DNA of 64,000 nt, from positions 1-64,000 of the forward strand of contig DIFW01000034.1 in the NCBI GenBank assembly GCA_002419295.1. Reading direction: 5' to 3'. The translations under genes were made by a program, and so were the position numbers. The notes below the pieces were generated by a model. It searched no databases. It saw only the letters and a program-made list of their open reading frames with translations, and was not told the origin of the DNA. The DNA comes from Patescibacteria group bacterium UBA5738. GTDB lineage: Bacteria; Patescibacteriota; Minisyncoccia; Minisyncoccales; UBA5738. Of the stretch, positions 40,611-48,378 are shown piece after piece; position 1 is the stretch's first letter, and each line of letters begins with the position of its first letter.

Positions 40611-41939
40611 ATGAAAAAAATTTTTTTCATTGGTATCGGGGGTATCGGCATATCGGCGCTGGCGCGGCGTTATTTGGCGCGAGGATGGGAGGTGAGCGGT
40701 TCGGATGCGGCGGCTTCGGAAATCACCCGGTCGTTGCAAAAAGCGGGAATGCGGCTCTTTATCAAAAAAACCGCGGACCTGAAAATTATTGCGCCGGATT
40801 TGGTGGTTTACAGTTTGGCAGTGATGCGCGATCATCCGGAATTAAAACAAGCGTTGCGTTTGGGCGTGAAAACGATGAGCTATCCCCAAGCGCTGGGCGA
40901 ATTGACCAAAAAACACAACACTATTGCCGTTGCCGGCGCGCATGGCAAAAGTACGACTGCGGCGATGATCGGATTGATGCTGGCCGCGGCAAAAATGGAT
41001 CCCGTGGTAATTTTGGGCACCAAAGTTAAAGAATTCAAAAATAGCAATTTTCGCGACGGCAAATCCGATTTACTGGTGATTGAAGCTTGCGAATACGCGC
41101 AAGCGTTTTTAAATTACTATCCGCAAATTTCGGTGGTGACCAATATCGAAATGGACCATATTGAATGTTATGAAAATGAAAAAAAGCTGATGGCGGCGTT
41201 TGAAAAGTTTGCCGGCAACATGAAAACCGGCGGCAAATTATTGATTTGCGCCGATGATGCGAATGCCAAAAAGCTGGGCGAAGCCATGCAAAAAAAAGGG
41301 ACAAAAGTTTTGTATTATTCGCTTGCGATGCCCGAGGCGAAAATCTTGCGCAAAAATTTGCGCATTCCCGGAGAACATAATGTTGCCAACGCGCTGGCGG
41401 CGCTTACGGTGGGGCGCGCGATAGGGGTCCCCGATGAAATTATCTTTGAATCATTGGCAAGGTATCGCGGATCATGGCGGCGATTTGATTGCCGGCCGGC
41501 AAAAATAGGAGATAAAAAATTTACCGCGGTTTTTGATTATGGCCATCATCCCACGCAGATCAAATTGACCATGGAGGCGGTGCGCGCCAAATGGCCCAAA
41601 AAAAGGATTATTTGTCTATTCCAGCCGCATCAGGCGTGGCGCACTTATCTGCTTTTTGACGATTTTGTGAAAGTTTTCCGAAGCGCGCCGTTGGATGAAG
41701 TTTTTATCACCGATATTTATCAAGTTGCCGGCCGCGAAAACGCAAAGATCGCGAAAAGCGTCAACAGCGAAAAGTTGGTCTTTGAAATTGGCCGTGGCGA
41801 GGTTGAGTATGTTCCCAAAAAACGAATTATCGCAAGATTAAAGCGCGAAATTAAAGGCGGGGAAATCGTTTTGATAATGGGTGCGGGCGATATCTACGAT
41901 CTGTCAAAATATTTGACCAAGCGCGCAAAAAAGATATGA
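40611..41939 (+). CDS. murC: UDP-N-acetylmuramate-L-alanine ligase
   Basis: 442 residues from the ATG at 40611 (a TTG lies three codons upstream). It adds L-Ala to UDP-MurNAc. Visible: Rossmann GIGGIGISALA, ATP loop AVAGAHGKSTTAAMIG, the central VIEACEYAQAFLNYYP, the EMDHIE region and GEHNVANALAALTVG. It stands apart from the two other cell-wall gene blocks and overlaps the SGNH protein gene by 4 bp. Confidence 0.95.
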   Translation: MKKIFFIGIGGIGISALARRYLARGWEVSGSDAAASEITRSLQKAGMRLFIKKTADLKIIAPDLVVYSLAVMRDHPELKQALRLGVKTMSYPQALGELTKKHNTIAVAGAHGKSTTAAMIGLMLAAAKMDPVVILGTKVKEFKNSNFRDGKSDLLVIEACEYAQAFLNYYPQISVVTNIEMDHIECYENEKKLMAAFEKFAGNMKTGGKLLICADDANAKKLGEAMQKKGTKVLYYSLAMPEAKILRKNLRIPGEHNVANALAALTVGRAIGVPDEIIFESLARYRGSWRRFDCRPAKIGDKKFTAVFDYGHHPTQIKLTMEAVRAKWPKKRIICLFQPHQAWRTYLLFDDFVKVFRSAPLDEVFITDIYQVAGRENAKIAKSVNSEKLVFEIGRGEVEYVPKKRIIARLKREIKGGEIVLIMGAGDIYDLSKYLTKRAKKI

Positions 41940-44749
41940 AACGATATTTGCCGTTGTTTTTGTTTTTGCCCGTTGCGGTATTCTTGTTTGCCAACACTTT
42001 GGCGCAAGAATTGCCCGAAATCGTTATCAATGACGCCGACGCGACCACCACGATTGACTTGTTTGCTCCGCCTGCGGATTTTTTTGATGCCGGCGACGCG
42101 GGCTTTCGCTTGCTCAACGAGGTAGCGATTTGCCGCGCGGACGAGATGTCAACGATTGATTTAGCCGCGCCCGCGGATGATTTTTTTGATACATCCGAGG
42201 CGGATTTTCGCTTGCCCGATGAGGCGTCAATCTGCCGCGCCGACCAAAGAGCGACGATTGATCTTGTCGTGCCGCCCGAGGAATTTTTTAATCCCGCGCC
42301 GGAATTTACCGACAAATTTGTCTATGTGGCGCTGGGGGATTCCTATCAATCCGGCGAAGGCGCGGGCAATTCCATTGAAGATTCAACCCGATATCTAAAC
42401 GAAGCGTACGAACAAGGCACCTATACCGACACATTGATTGCCGGCAATGACTCTTGCCATCGCGCCTTGCAAAATTATGCCAAGATCAATAAAAACAAAT
42501 TCCATCCCGAATTGAACGACGAAGATATTGTTTTGATCGATCTTACTTGCAGCGGCGCAAAGATTGAAAACGGACAACGCCCGCCGGTAGCGGGCGATAT
42601 GGCGAGCGGTCAAATCGCGCCCGATTCGCAACTCCAACAAGCATTGAACAAACTGAATGATGCCGGCCTGACTCCCGCCGATGTGGATTTGGTCACCGTC
42701 GGCATGGGCGGCAACGACGCCAAATTCGCGGATTTGGTTTATGCTTGCGTCTTGCCGGGTATTTTGCGCCGGGCGTTGCAGGAATATCCTGGCGCGCCGG
42801 CGGAGATTGAGTTTTTGGCCGATCAATTTGCAACTTGTGAAAATTTTGATCGATTTTTTGTTAACAGTAAAGATGCTATCAATGGACTTTATTCCAAGGA
42901 AATCTGGGCGCAAAATAAAATTTTGCAAACTTTTGCCAATGCCCGTATTTTGCAATTAAACTATCCCAATATCTTGCCGGAAAAATCAAAATCGCCGGCA
43001 TGGTGTAGCGGTATTTGCAAGGAGGATATCAATTACGCGCGCAAAAAAATAAAAGACATTAATAAAAAAATTGCCGATGCGTTTAATGATCGCGCCGGTG
43101 CCGATCCGCGTTTTGAATTTGTTGATGTGGAAAGTTCTTTGGGCGACAACGCTCTTTGTCCGGCAAACGAGGACAACGCGCTTGCCAATAACATTAAAGA
43201 AGCCAACCTCAACGCCGAGATTCGCCGCCTGCTCAATCTTGACGGCAACGGCGACGCGCAATCGCGCGCGCTGATTGATGATTTGGTCTCTGCCTATGGT
43301 AATTGGAAAAAATGTTCCGCTAAACATTTGGCATATATTGCCGCGCCGATTTCAACGCATTTGTTTCTTCAAGATTGCGATACGAGAGAAGCGTGGGGAG
43401 ATGTTGAAGGCAAGTTTGATTTAATTGTTGATTATTTGTTGAGACAAAAATTAAATTCTGATATTTTACCAAATCTTATCGCTCCAGTAGAAAGTGGCGA
43501 AAGTAATGAAATTAACTTCGATAAATCACAAGGATTATTCCATCCCAATGTCAAAGGCCACGCGATTGCCGCTTGCAATGTTTTGTCTGCCTACAACAAA
43601 ACTTCGCCCGCGCAGTGTTTGCCCGCGCCCGCGCCGCCTTTTGTTTGTTCGGCCAACGGCAATTCCGCGGGCAACATCCCTTTTGCCGTGATACCGGACG
43701 ATCAAATCCGCATTGAGGCCGGCGGGTTTGGCTTTAACGAGCCGGTGGTGATTTTGCTCCATTCAACGCAAATCAAGATAGCCGAGGCGATTGCCGATGA
43801 AAACGGCCGTATTGATATAAATGTTAATTTGCCATTGATTGATCCGGGAGTGCATACGATTGAATTAAAGGGCAACGCCGCGTCGGGAGCGGCGATCAGC
43901 CAAGAAATTCGTATTGATTATCCCGGAAATCCAGCCGGCAATGGCGGCTATTCGGTCTATTTGCCCGGGTTTAATCCAAGCACCGGCGATAACGAAGAAT
44001 CAGAAAAAATATTTATCAATTACGCGGACCAAACTTTCGGCCCCTATGTTCCCGATGAAAACGGCGGCGTATTGGTTCAAGTACCTCTGCTGGACCAAGC
44101 CGGCGCGGTGAAAATTGAAGCGCGAAGCGAAATTACCGGCGTAATTGTTGAAGAAATTGTTGATGTCGCCGATAAAACACCGCCGGAAATTTTTGTCATT
44201 TCTCCCAAAAAAGATCAAGATTACATCAATAATCAAATTCTGCCGCTTGATTATCGCGTTGTCGACAATCAATCCGCGGATATCGCTTTTAAAACACAAA
44301 TTCAATTAGACGGAAAAATTATGTCGCAAAACTCCATTGATTTGTCGTTGCAAAAAACCGGTAATCATCAGCTTGAAATAGTTGCCGAAGACGAAGCCGG
44401 CAATATCGGGCGCGTTGATTTGGATTTTGCCAGCTCGGCGAATATTAATTCAATCATTGCCAACATTGGCCATTATTATAGTCTTAAAATGATCAAGCTT
44501 TTATCAACGCGCGATATTTTATTGGCATCGGCCAAATCATTGAAGCTCCAATTTGAAGCTTTGGACAAATTAAAGCGGAGATCTTTACCGCCGGCGGTAA
44601 AAAATTATCTAATAAGGCTGGCGCAAAAATCCATTAACCGCCAGATTGACGCGATGGCTATTTTAATTGAAAAATTGCCGGCAAAATCAATTGATTCGCG
44701 CGCCAAAGAACTTTTGGCCGACAGCTTGCGGTATATTAAAATCAAATAA
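41936..44749 (+). CDS. Secreted SGNH/GDSL hydrolase with Ig-like and helical C-terminal parts
   Basis: 937 residues. Signal peptide 1-23 (ending LAQE). Residues about 30-120 contain three imperfect copies of a 35-40-residue repeat (TIDL-APP-FF-, ICRAD). The SGNH domain follows (about 125-560): GDSYQSGEG with the nucleophile Ser, DLTCSGA, VGMGGNDAKF (block III Asn) and FHPNVKGH (catalytic Asp/His area). Ig-like beta domains occupy about 570-850, and a basic helical C-terminus about 860-937. It probably deacylates a surface glycan or lipid; murC overlaps it, hinting at an envelope role. Confidence 0.85.
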   Translation: MKRYLPLFLFLPVAVFLFANTLAQELPEIVINDADATTTIDLFAPPADFFDAGDAGFRLLNEVAICRADEMSTIDLAAPADDFFDTSEADFRLPDEASICRADQRATIDLVVPPEEFFNPAPEFTDKFVYVALGDSYQSGEGAGNSIEDSTRYLNEAYEQGTYTDTLIAGNDSCHRALQNYAKINKNKFHPELNDEDIVLIDLTCSGAKIENGQRPPVAGDMASGQIAPDSQLQQALNKLNDAGLTPADVDLVTVGMGGNDAKFADLVYACVLPGILRRALQEYPGAPAEIEFLADQFATCENFDRFFVNSKDAINGLYSKEIWAQNKILQTFANARILQLNYPNILPEKSKSPAWCSGICKEDINYARKKIKDINKKIADAFNDRAGADPRFEFVDVESSLGDNALCPANEDNALANNIKEANLNAEIRRLLNLDGNGDAQSRALIDDLVSAYGNWKKCSAKHLAYIAAPISTHLFLQDCDTREAWGDVEGKFDLIVDYLLRQKLNSDILPNLIAPVESGESNEINFDKSQGLFHPNVKGHAIAACNVLSAYNKTSPAQCLPAPAPPFVCSANGNSAGNIPFAVIPDDQIRIEAGGFGFNEPVVILLHSTQIKIAEAIADENGRIDINVNLPLIDPGVHTIELKGNAASGAAISQEIRIDYPGNPAGNGGYSVYLPGFNPSTGDNEESEKIFINYADQTFGPYVPDENGGVLVQVPLLDQAGAVKIEARSEITGVIVEEIVDVADKTPPEIFVISPKKDQDYINNQILPLDYRVVDNQSADIAFKTQIQLDGKIMSQNSIDLSLQKTGNHQLEIVAEDEAGNIGRVDLDFASSANINSIIANIGHYYSLKMIKLLSTRDILLASAKSLKLQFEALDKLKRRSLPPAVKNYLIRLAQKSINRQIDAMAILIEKLPAKSIDSRAKELLADSLRYIKIK

Positions 44750-44761
44750 ATTAAAAACAGA

Positions 44762-45277
44762 ATGGCCAAAAAAAATAAAATTATTATCATTATTGTTTCG
44801 ATCCTGTCGGCGGTTGGTTTTTTGTGGTATTTTTTTGCCGATGATTTGTTTCTCTTTATTCTGTCGCGAACCGTTCCGCCTGCTGAGCCGATGCCAAAAG
44901 AGCAGTTGATGCCTTGCGGCGGCAATCCGGCCAGCTTTGTGGAGCTGGGTTCGCCGTATTTGACTAATCCTGTCGCCGAATTTACCACTGCCGGCGGCGA
45001 GATCTATATTGTTGCGCGAAGGTATGAGCACGGCATTTTATTGCCAGAGAGAGGTGGCTCTGGTGTTTATATTGGTTTTTTAAATCAATTACCGGTCTGG
45101 AATAAGCAGACAAGTAAAATAGCTAATGCTTATAAAGAAATTATAATCAAAGAAAAAGATTACGGCACGCTAATTTTGCCGGCGGGGAGGTATTGGCTTT
45201 GGTCAAGTTCCGGCGGGGATGTTGTGATTTATAGTTGTGAGGAGGGCGGGGTGAGCGACCCCAAACCGGTGCGGTAG
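44762..45277 (+). CDS. Membrane-anchored small protein, paralog A
   Basis: 171 residues: an N-terminal membrane helix (IIIIIVSILSAVGFLWYFF), a linker with PCGGNP, then a compact beta-rich extracytoplasmic domain (VELGSPYLTNPVAEFTTAGGEIYIVARR; LPAGRYWLWSSSGGDVVIYSCEEG). Two Cys (PCGG and YSCEE) could form a disulfide. A paralog follows directly, and the C-terminal part is encoded by a DNA segment identical in both. No family is recognised. Confidence 0.75.
   Translation: MAKKNKIIIIIVSILSAVGFLWYFFADDLFLFILSRTVPPAEPMPKEQLMPCGGNPASFVELGSPYLTNPVAEFTTAGGEIYIVARRYEHGILLPERGGSGVYIGFLNQLPVWNKQTSKIANAYKEIIIKEKDYGTLILPAGRYWLWSSSGGDVVIYSCEEGGVSDPKPVR
45176..45264 (+). repeat. 89-bp perfect direct repeat, copy 1
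   Basis: Identical to 45742-45830, including synonymous positions, although the rest of the two paralogous genes has diverged strongly. It encodes LPAGRYWLWSSSGGDVV and the following 13 residues. This suggests recent gene conversion. Confidence 0.85.
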
Positions 45278-45327
45278 TTTCACAGAGGATTTACGGAGGG
45301 TTAGACCCTCTGAATTGTTTGGAAAAT

Positions 45328-45846
45328 ATGAACAAAAAAATTAAAAGAATTCTGATTGTCGTCGGGATTGCGGTTGCGGTGATAACGATCGGCGCGGCAA
45401 TCGTGGGGCTGATGGCGCTTAACCAGTTAAAGCAAATAATAACTACGCCATCAACACCGTTAGGATTAGAGGCCTTGCCTTGCGAGCCAAAGAGCCAAGT
45501 TGAGTTAGGATCGCCGTATCAAATGAATGGTCAAGTTGCTGAATTTACTACTAGCGGAGATAAATTATATATTACCGCAAGGAGATTCCCGCACAGCGGG
45601 TTTTCGGGATCATCGCCTGGCTCTACAGCTATTTTTATGGGTGATAGTTCCGCTTTGCCTGAATATGATTCGCAAAGAGATACTACTACCAATACGGTAA
45701 AAACCATCAGCCTTTCCGAAACAAAATATGCTGAATTTGAGTTGCCGGCGGGGAGGTATTGGCTTTGGTCAAGTTCCGGCGGGGATGTTGTGATTTATAG
45801 TTGTGAGGAGGGCGGGGTGAGCGACCCCAAGCCGGTTTGGCGGTAG
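45328..45846 (+). CDS. Membrane-anchored small protein, paralog B
   Basis: 172 residues from the ATG at 45328 (a TTG lies three codons upstream). Same layout as the preceding gene: a membrane helix (ILIVVGIAVAVITIGAAIVGLMAL), PCEPKS, VELGSPYQMNGQVAEFTTSGDKLYITARR, and the C-terminal LPAGRYWLWSSSGG block. The middle parts have diverged while the C-terminal block is identical at DNA level. Tandem duplication; function unknown. Confidence 0.75.
   Translation: MNKKIKRILIVVGIAVAVITIGAAIVGLMALNQLKQIITTPSTPLGLEALPCEPKSQVELGSPYQMNGQVAEFTTSGDKLYITARRFPHSGFSGSSPGSTAIFMGDSSALPEYDSQRDTTTNTVKTISLSETKYAEFELPAGRYWLWSSSGGDVVIYSCEEGGVSDPKPVWR
45742..45830 (+). repeat. 89-bp perfect direct repeat, copy 2
   Basis: Second copy of the segment at 45176-45264, in the same reading frame of the paralogous gene. 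Confidence 0.85.
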
Positions 45847-45860
45847 GGAGGCGGGGCGGG

Positions 45861-45900
45861 TTGTAGCGATATCAAGTATCGATACTTGATACCGCTACAA
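45861..45900. repeat. 40-bp near-perfect palindrome
   Basis: Two 19-nt arms around CG at the centre, with one A/G difference (a G-U pair in RNA). The left arm begins TTGTAGCGAT and the right one ends CGCTACAA; the core AAGTATCGATACTT is perfect. It begins 14 bp after the paralog B stop codon. No T-tract follows on either strand. Confidence 0.75.
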
Positions 45901-46034
45901 AAATCTGGCGGGGAAAGATATTTTTTTGTGGGATGCTCCGCCCGAAAGGTGGCAGAGATTTTGGAGAAAAATTAAGAAGGACAAATGGGGAGAATGTTTT
46001 TGTTGGTTGGTTTGCGGCGGTGAAAATTTGGGGG

Positions 46035-46040
46035 TATAAT
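46035..46040 (+). promoter_or_regulatory. -10 box of the small membrane peptide gene
   Basis: Perfect TATAAT at 46035-46040; a TTGCGG about 16 bp upstream may be the -35 box. The predicted start lies about 17 nt before the ATG at 46064. Confidence 0.5.
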
Positions 46041-46063
46041 GAGATTATGAGATTATATCTTTT

Positions 46064-46177
46064 ATGAACAATATCATTGATTTTATTCTAATCGTCGGCT
46101 TTTTCGCGATTTTGATATGGGCGCTTCTTGAGTATTTGCCCATAATCCGCGAAATCGTCGGTGTATTAGTCCCTTAA
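46064..46177 (+). CDS. 37-residue membrane peptide (candidate)
   Basis: The ORF encodes 37 residues: MNNIIDFILIVGFFAILIWA, then LLEYLPIIREIVGVLVP and TAA. A single hydrophobic helix with an amphipathic end. Support: a TATAAT box at the right distance and a following gene 15 bp downstream. It may be a leader cistron of the thioesterase-kinase genes. No conservation data are available here. Confidence 0.4.
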   Translation: MNNIIDFILIVGFFAILIWALLEYLPIIREIVGVLVP

Positions 46178-46192
46178 TAAGTAAAAAAAATA

Positions 46193-46663
46193 ATGGAAAA
46201 TAATTATTTATCAAAAAAAATAAATACCAAAATCGGGCGTGATGATAAAGGGCTTTATTTTGACTACCCAACATTAATAACATTTGGAGAACTGACAGTT
46301 GAAGGATCCGTTGGACATGATCATTATGCAAAATTGTTTGGTAAGGCGAGGGAATTGTTTGGAATAGAATGTATCCCTGGTTTTATTAATGATATCGGTA
46401 AAAAATATTTTCTTTTCACTTGCCACGCAGATTATTCTTTTTCTGAAAATATTTTTTTTGCAGATACCGTGATTGTTAGAGTGCGATTATCCAAAATTGG
46501 CAATTCTTCTTTCACATTGAGCGGAGAGTTTATAAATCAGAAGAATAAGGTTTGCGCAACCGCGAATCATGTTATTGTTTATGTCGATGTTGCGACTCGC
46601 CAAAAAGGGATGCCGGATTGGTTTGTGAAAAATATGGAGGCGGCGATTGGCAAGGTTAATTGA
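46193..46663 (+). CDS. Hotdog-fold thioesterase (YbgC/FcbC type)
   Basis: 156 residues. The family pattern is visible: VEGSVGHDHYAKLFGKARELFGIE at the long central helix, followed by beta strands (CHADYSFSENIFFADTVIVRVRLSKIGNSSFTLSGEF) and ATANHVIVYVD. The usual catalytic Asp is expected in the VGHDHY segment. Substrate unknown, probably an acyl-CoA or acyl-ACP. The DNA is AT-richer than the neighbouring genes. Confidence 0.82.
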   Translation: MENNYLSKKINTKIGRDDKGLYFDYPTLITFGELTVEGSVGHDHYAKLFGKARELFGIECIPGFINDIGKKYFLFTCHADYSFSENIFFADTVIVRVRLSKIGNSSFTLSGEFINQKNKVCATANHVIVYVDVATRQKGMPDWFVKNMEAAIGKVN

Positions 46664-46676
46664 TTCCAATCTGTTT

Positions 46677-48317
46677 ATGGTGGAAATAAATTTTAATTTT
46701 TATTCGTTGCCGCCGTTGATAAGCTCGGTGTTGTTTTTAATTTTGGGGGCATATGTTCTTTTTAATAATCCGAAATTAAAACTCAACATATTTTTTGGTT
46801 TGATTTGCTTGGCAACTTTTTGGTGGCAGTTTGCGTGGTTTCTTTTGTTTAATACCCAAGAAATGAGTTGGGCGCTTACCTTAATTAAATCGGGGTATAT
46901 CGGGATTTTATTGATTCCGGTTTTTTTCTTTCATTTTTTTATAATATTTTTAAAATCAGAAAATTTCATTGATAAATTTTTACTTTTCATTTCATATGCT
47001 GCGACTGTTTTTTTTGAAGTTATTCTTTTGAACACGAATTTTTTAATAAACGGTTTTTATGAATTTTTTTGGGGATTTTATCCCAGGGCTGGAATTATCC
47101 ATCCGCTGTATTTATTATTGCTTGCGATATTAACATTACGGGCAATTTTTCTTTTCTTAATTAATTTTAAAAAAGATTTTAGCGGATCAATTAATTATTT
47201 TCAAAAAAAATATCTATTGATAGGATTTATTTTCTATTTTTTTTCTGCCTCTGATTTTTTAGTTAATTACGGTATTGAATTTTATCCGTTTGGATTTATT
47301 TTTATTATATTTTTTCTTGCGGTTACGGCTTATGCCATTACAAGATACCATTTATTCAGAGCAGAGGTTGTGTTGACTGAATTTTTGACCGGCATTATGG
47401 GTGTTATTCTTTTGGCATTGCCTTTCTTTATGCCTTCAATGGTATTAAAGATATTAACTTTATTTGTCTTTTTTCTATTTTCTTTTTTTGGATATTATCT
47501 TGTCAAATCGGCCAAATCGGAGAGTCGGCGGAGGGAGGATGCCGAGACGATTGCGTCGCGAGAGAGGATTTTGCGGCGGGAGGCGGAGATTTTGGCGGCG
47601 GATTTGAAGCGGCTGGATACCGCCAAGACGCAGTTTTTGCTTTCCACTCAGCATCATTTGCGCAGTCCTCTTTCGGTGATTCAGGGATATTTAAGCATGA
47701 TCGGCGAAGGAAGCTATGGCAAAATACCGAAAAAGGCCAAAGAAAAGATTGATGCTTCTTTGGAGGCCGACCGAAAATTGATTCATCTGGTTGACGAACT
47801 TCTCGATGTGGCGCATTTTCAAATGAATAAGGGTGCGGCGGCAAAGGAGCCGGTGAATGTGGTGGATTTGATCGCCGGCGCAATTGATGATTTAAAAACG
47901 GCGGCGGCGGCCAAAGAATTATATCTCAATTTCAAAAAACCGTCGGTGCCGATTCCCTTGGTTTTGCTTAACGCGCGCGGTATTCGGGAAGCGATTTACA
48001 ACATCGTTGACAATGCGATTAAATACACACAAACCGGCGGCATTGCTGTGTCAATGTCGGTTGTTGGCGATCAATTGCGCATTTCCGTCAAAGATACAGG
48101 CATCGGAATTGACGAAAAAGATTTGCAGGGTTTGTTCGGGCGTATTTTTGAAAGGGGGGAAAAAGCTAAAAGCGTGAATATTGACGGCAAGGGGATCGGG
48201 CTTTACCTTTCGGCGCAGATCATTATCAATAATGGCGGGAATATCCGCGTTGAATCAAAAGGATTGGGCGAGGGAAGCGAATTTATCATTGATTTGCCGA
48301 TGCAAACCGAAGGATGA
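46677..48317 (+). CDS. Membrane histidine kinase with 7-8-helix sensor
   Basis: 546 residues from the ATG at 46677, which lies 14 bp after the thioesterase stop codon. Seven or eight membrane helices (about 1-265, similar to HisKA_7TM/MASE-type sensors), a coiled coil (SESRRREDAETIASRERILRREAEI), HisKA with STQHHLRSPLSVIQGYL (His near 325), and the HATPase domain with N box IVDNAIKYT, G1 DTGIGID and G2 GKGIGLYL. It has no adjacent response regulator. The sensor half (to about 47510) is clearly AT-richer than the kinase half, suggesting domain shuffling. Confidence 0.9.
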   Translation: MVEINFNFYSLPPLISSVLFLILGAYVLFNNPKLKLNIFFGLICLATFWWQFAWFLLFNTQEMSWALTLIKSGYIGILLIPVFFFHFFIIFLKSENFIDKFLLFISYAATVFFEVILLNTNFLINGFYEFFWGFYPRAGIIHPLYLLLLAILTLRAIFLFLINFKKDFSGSINYFQKKYLLIGFIFYFFSASDFLVNYGIEFYPFGFIFIIFFLAVTAYAITRYHLFRAEVVLTEFLTGIMGVILLALPFFMPSMVLKILTLFVFFLFSFFGYYLVKSAKSESRRREDAETIASRERILRREAEILAADLKRLDTAKTQFLLSTQHHLRSPLSVIQGYLSMIGEGSYGKIPKKAKEKIDASLEADRKLIHLVDELLDVAHFQMNKGAAAKEPVNVVDLIAGAIDDLKTAAAAKELYLNFKKPSVPIPLVLLNARGIREAIYNIVDNAIKYTQTGGIAVSMSVVGDQLRISVKDTGIGIDEKDLQGLFGRIFERGEKAKSVNIDGKGIGLYLSAQIIINNGGNIRVESKGLGEGSEFIIDLPMQTEG

Positions 48318-48378
48318 GGCCTTGTTTTTTGCCGTTTGCGTGCTAATTTAGGGACATCATTTATTTTTTATCAATACC

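Noticed and set aside
45861..45900. Palindrome as an intrinsic terminator
   Set aside because: No T-tract follows on either strand.
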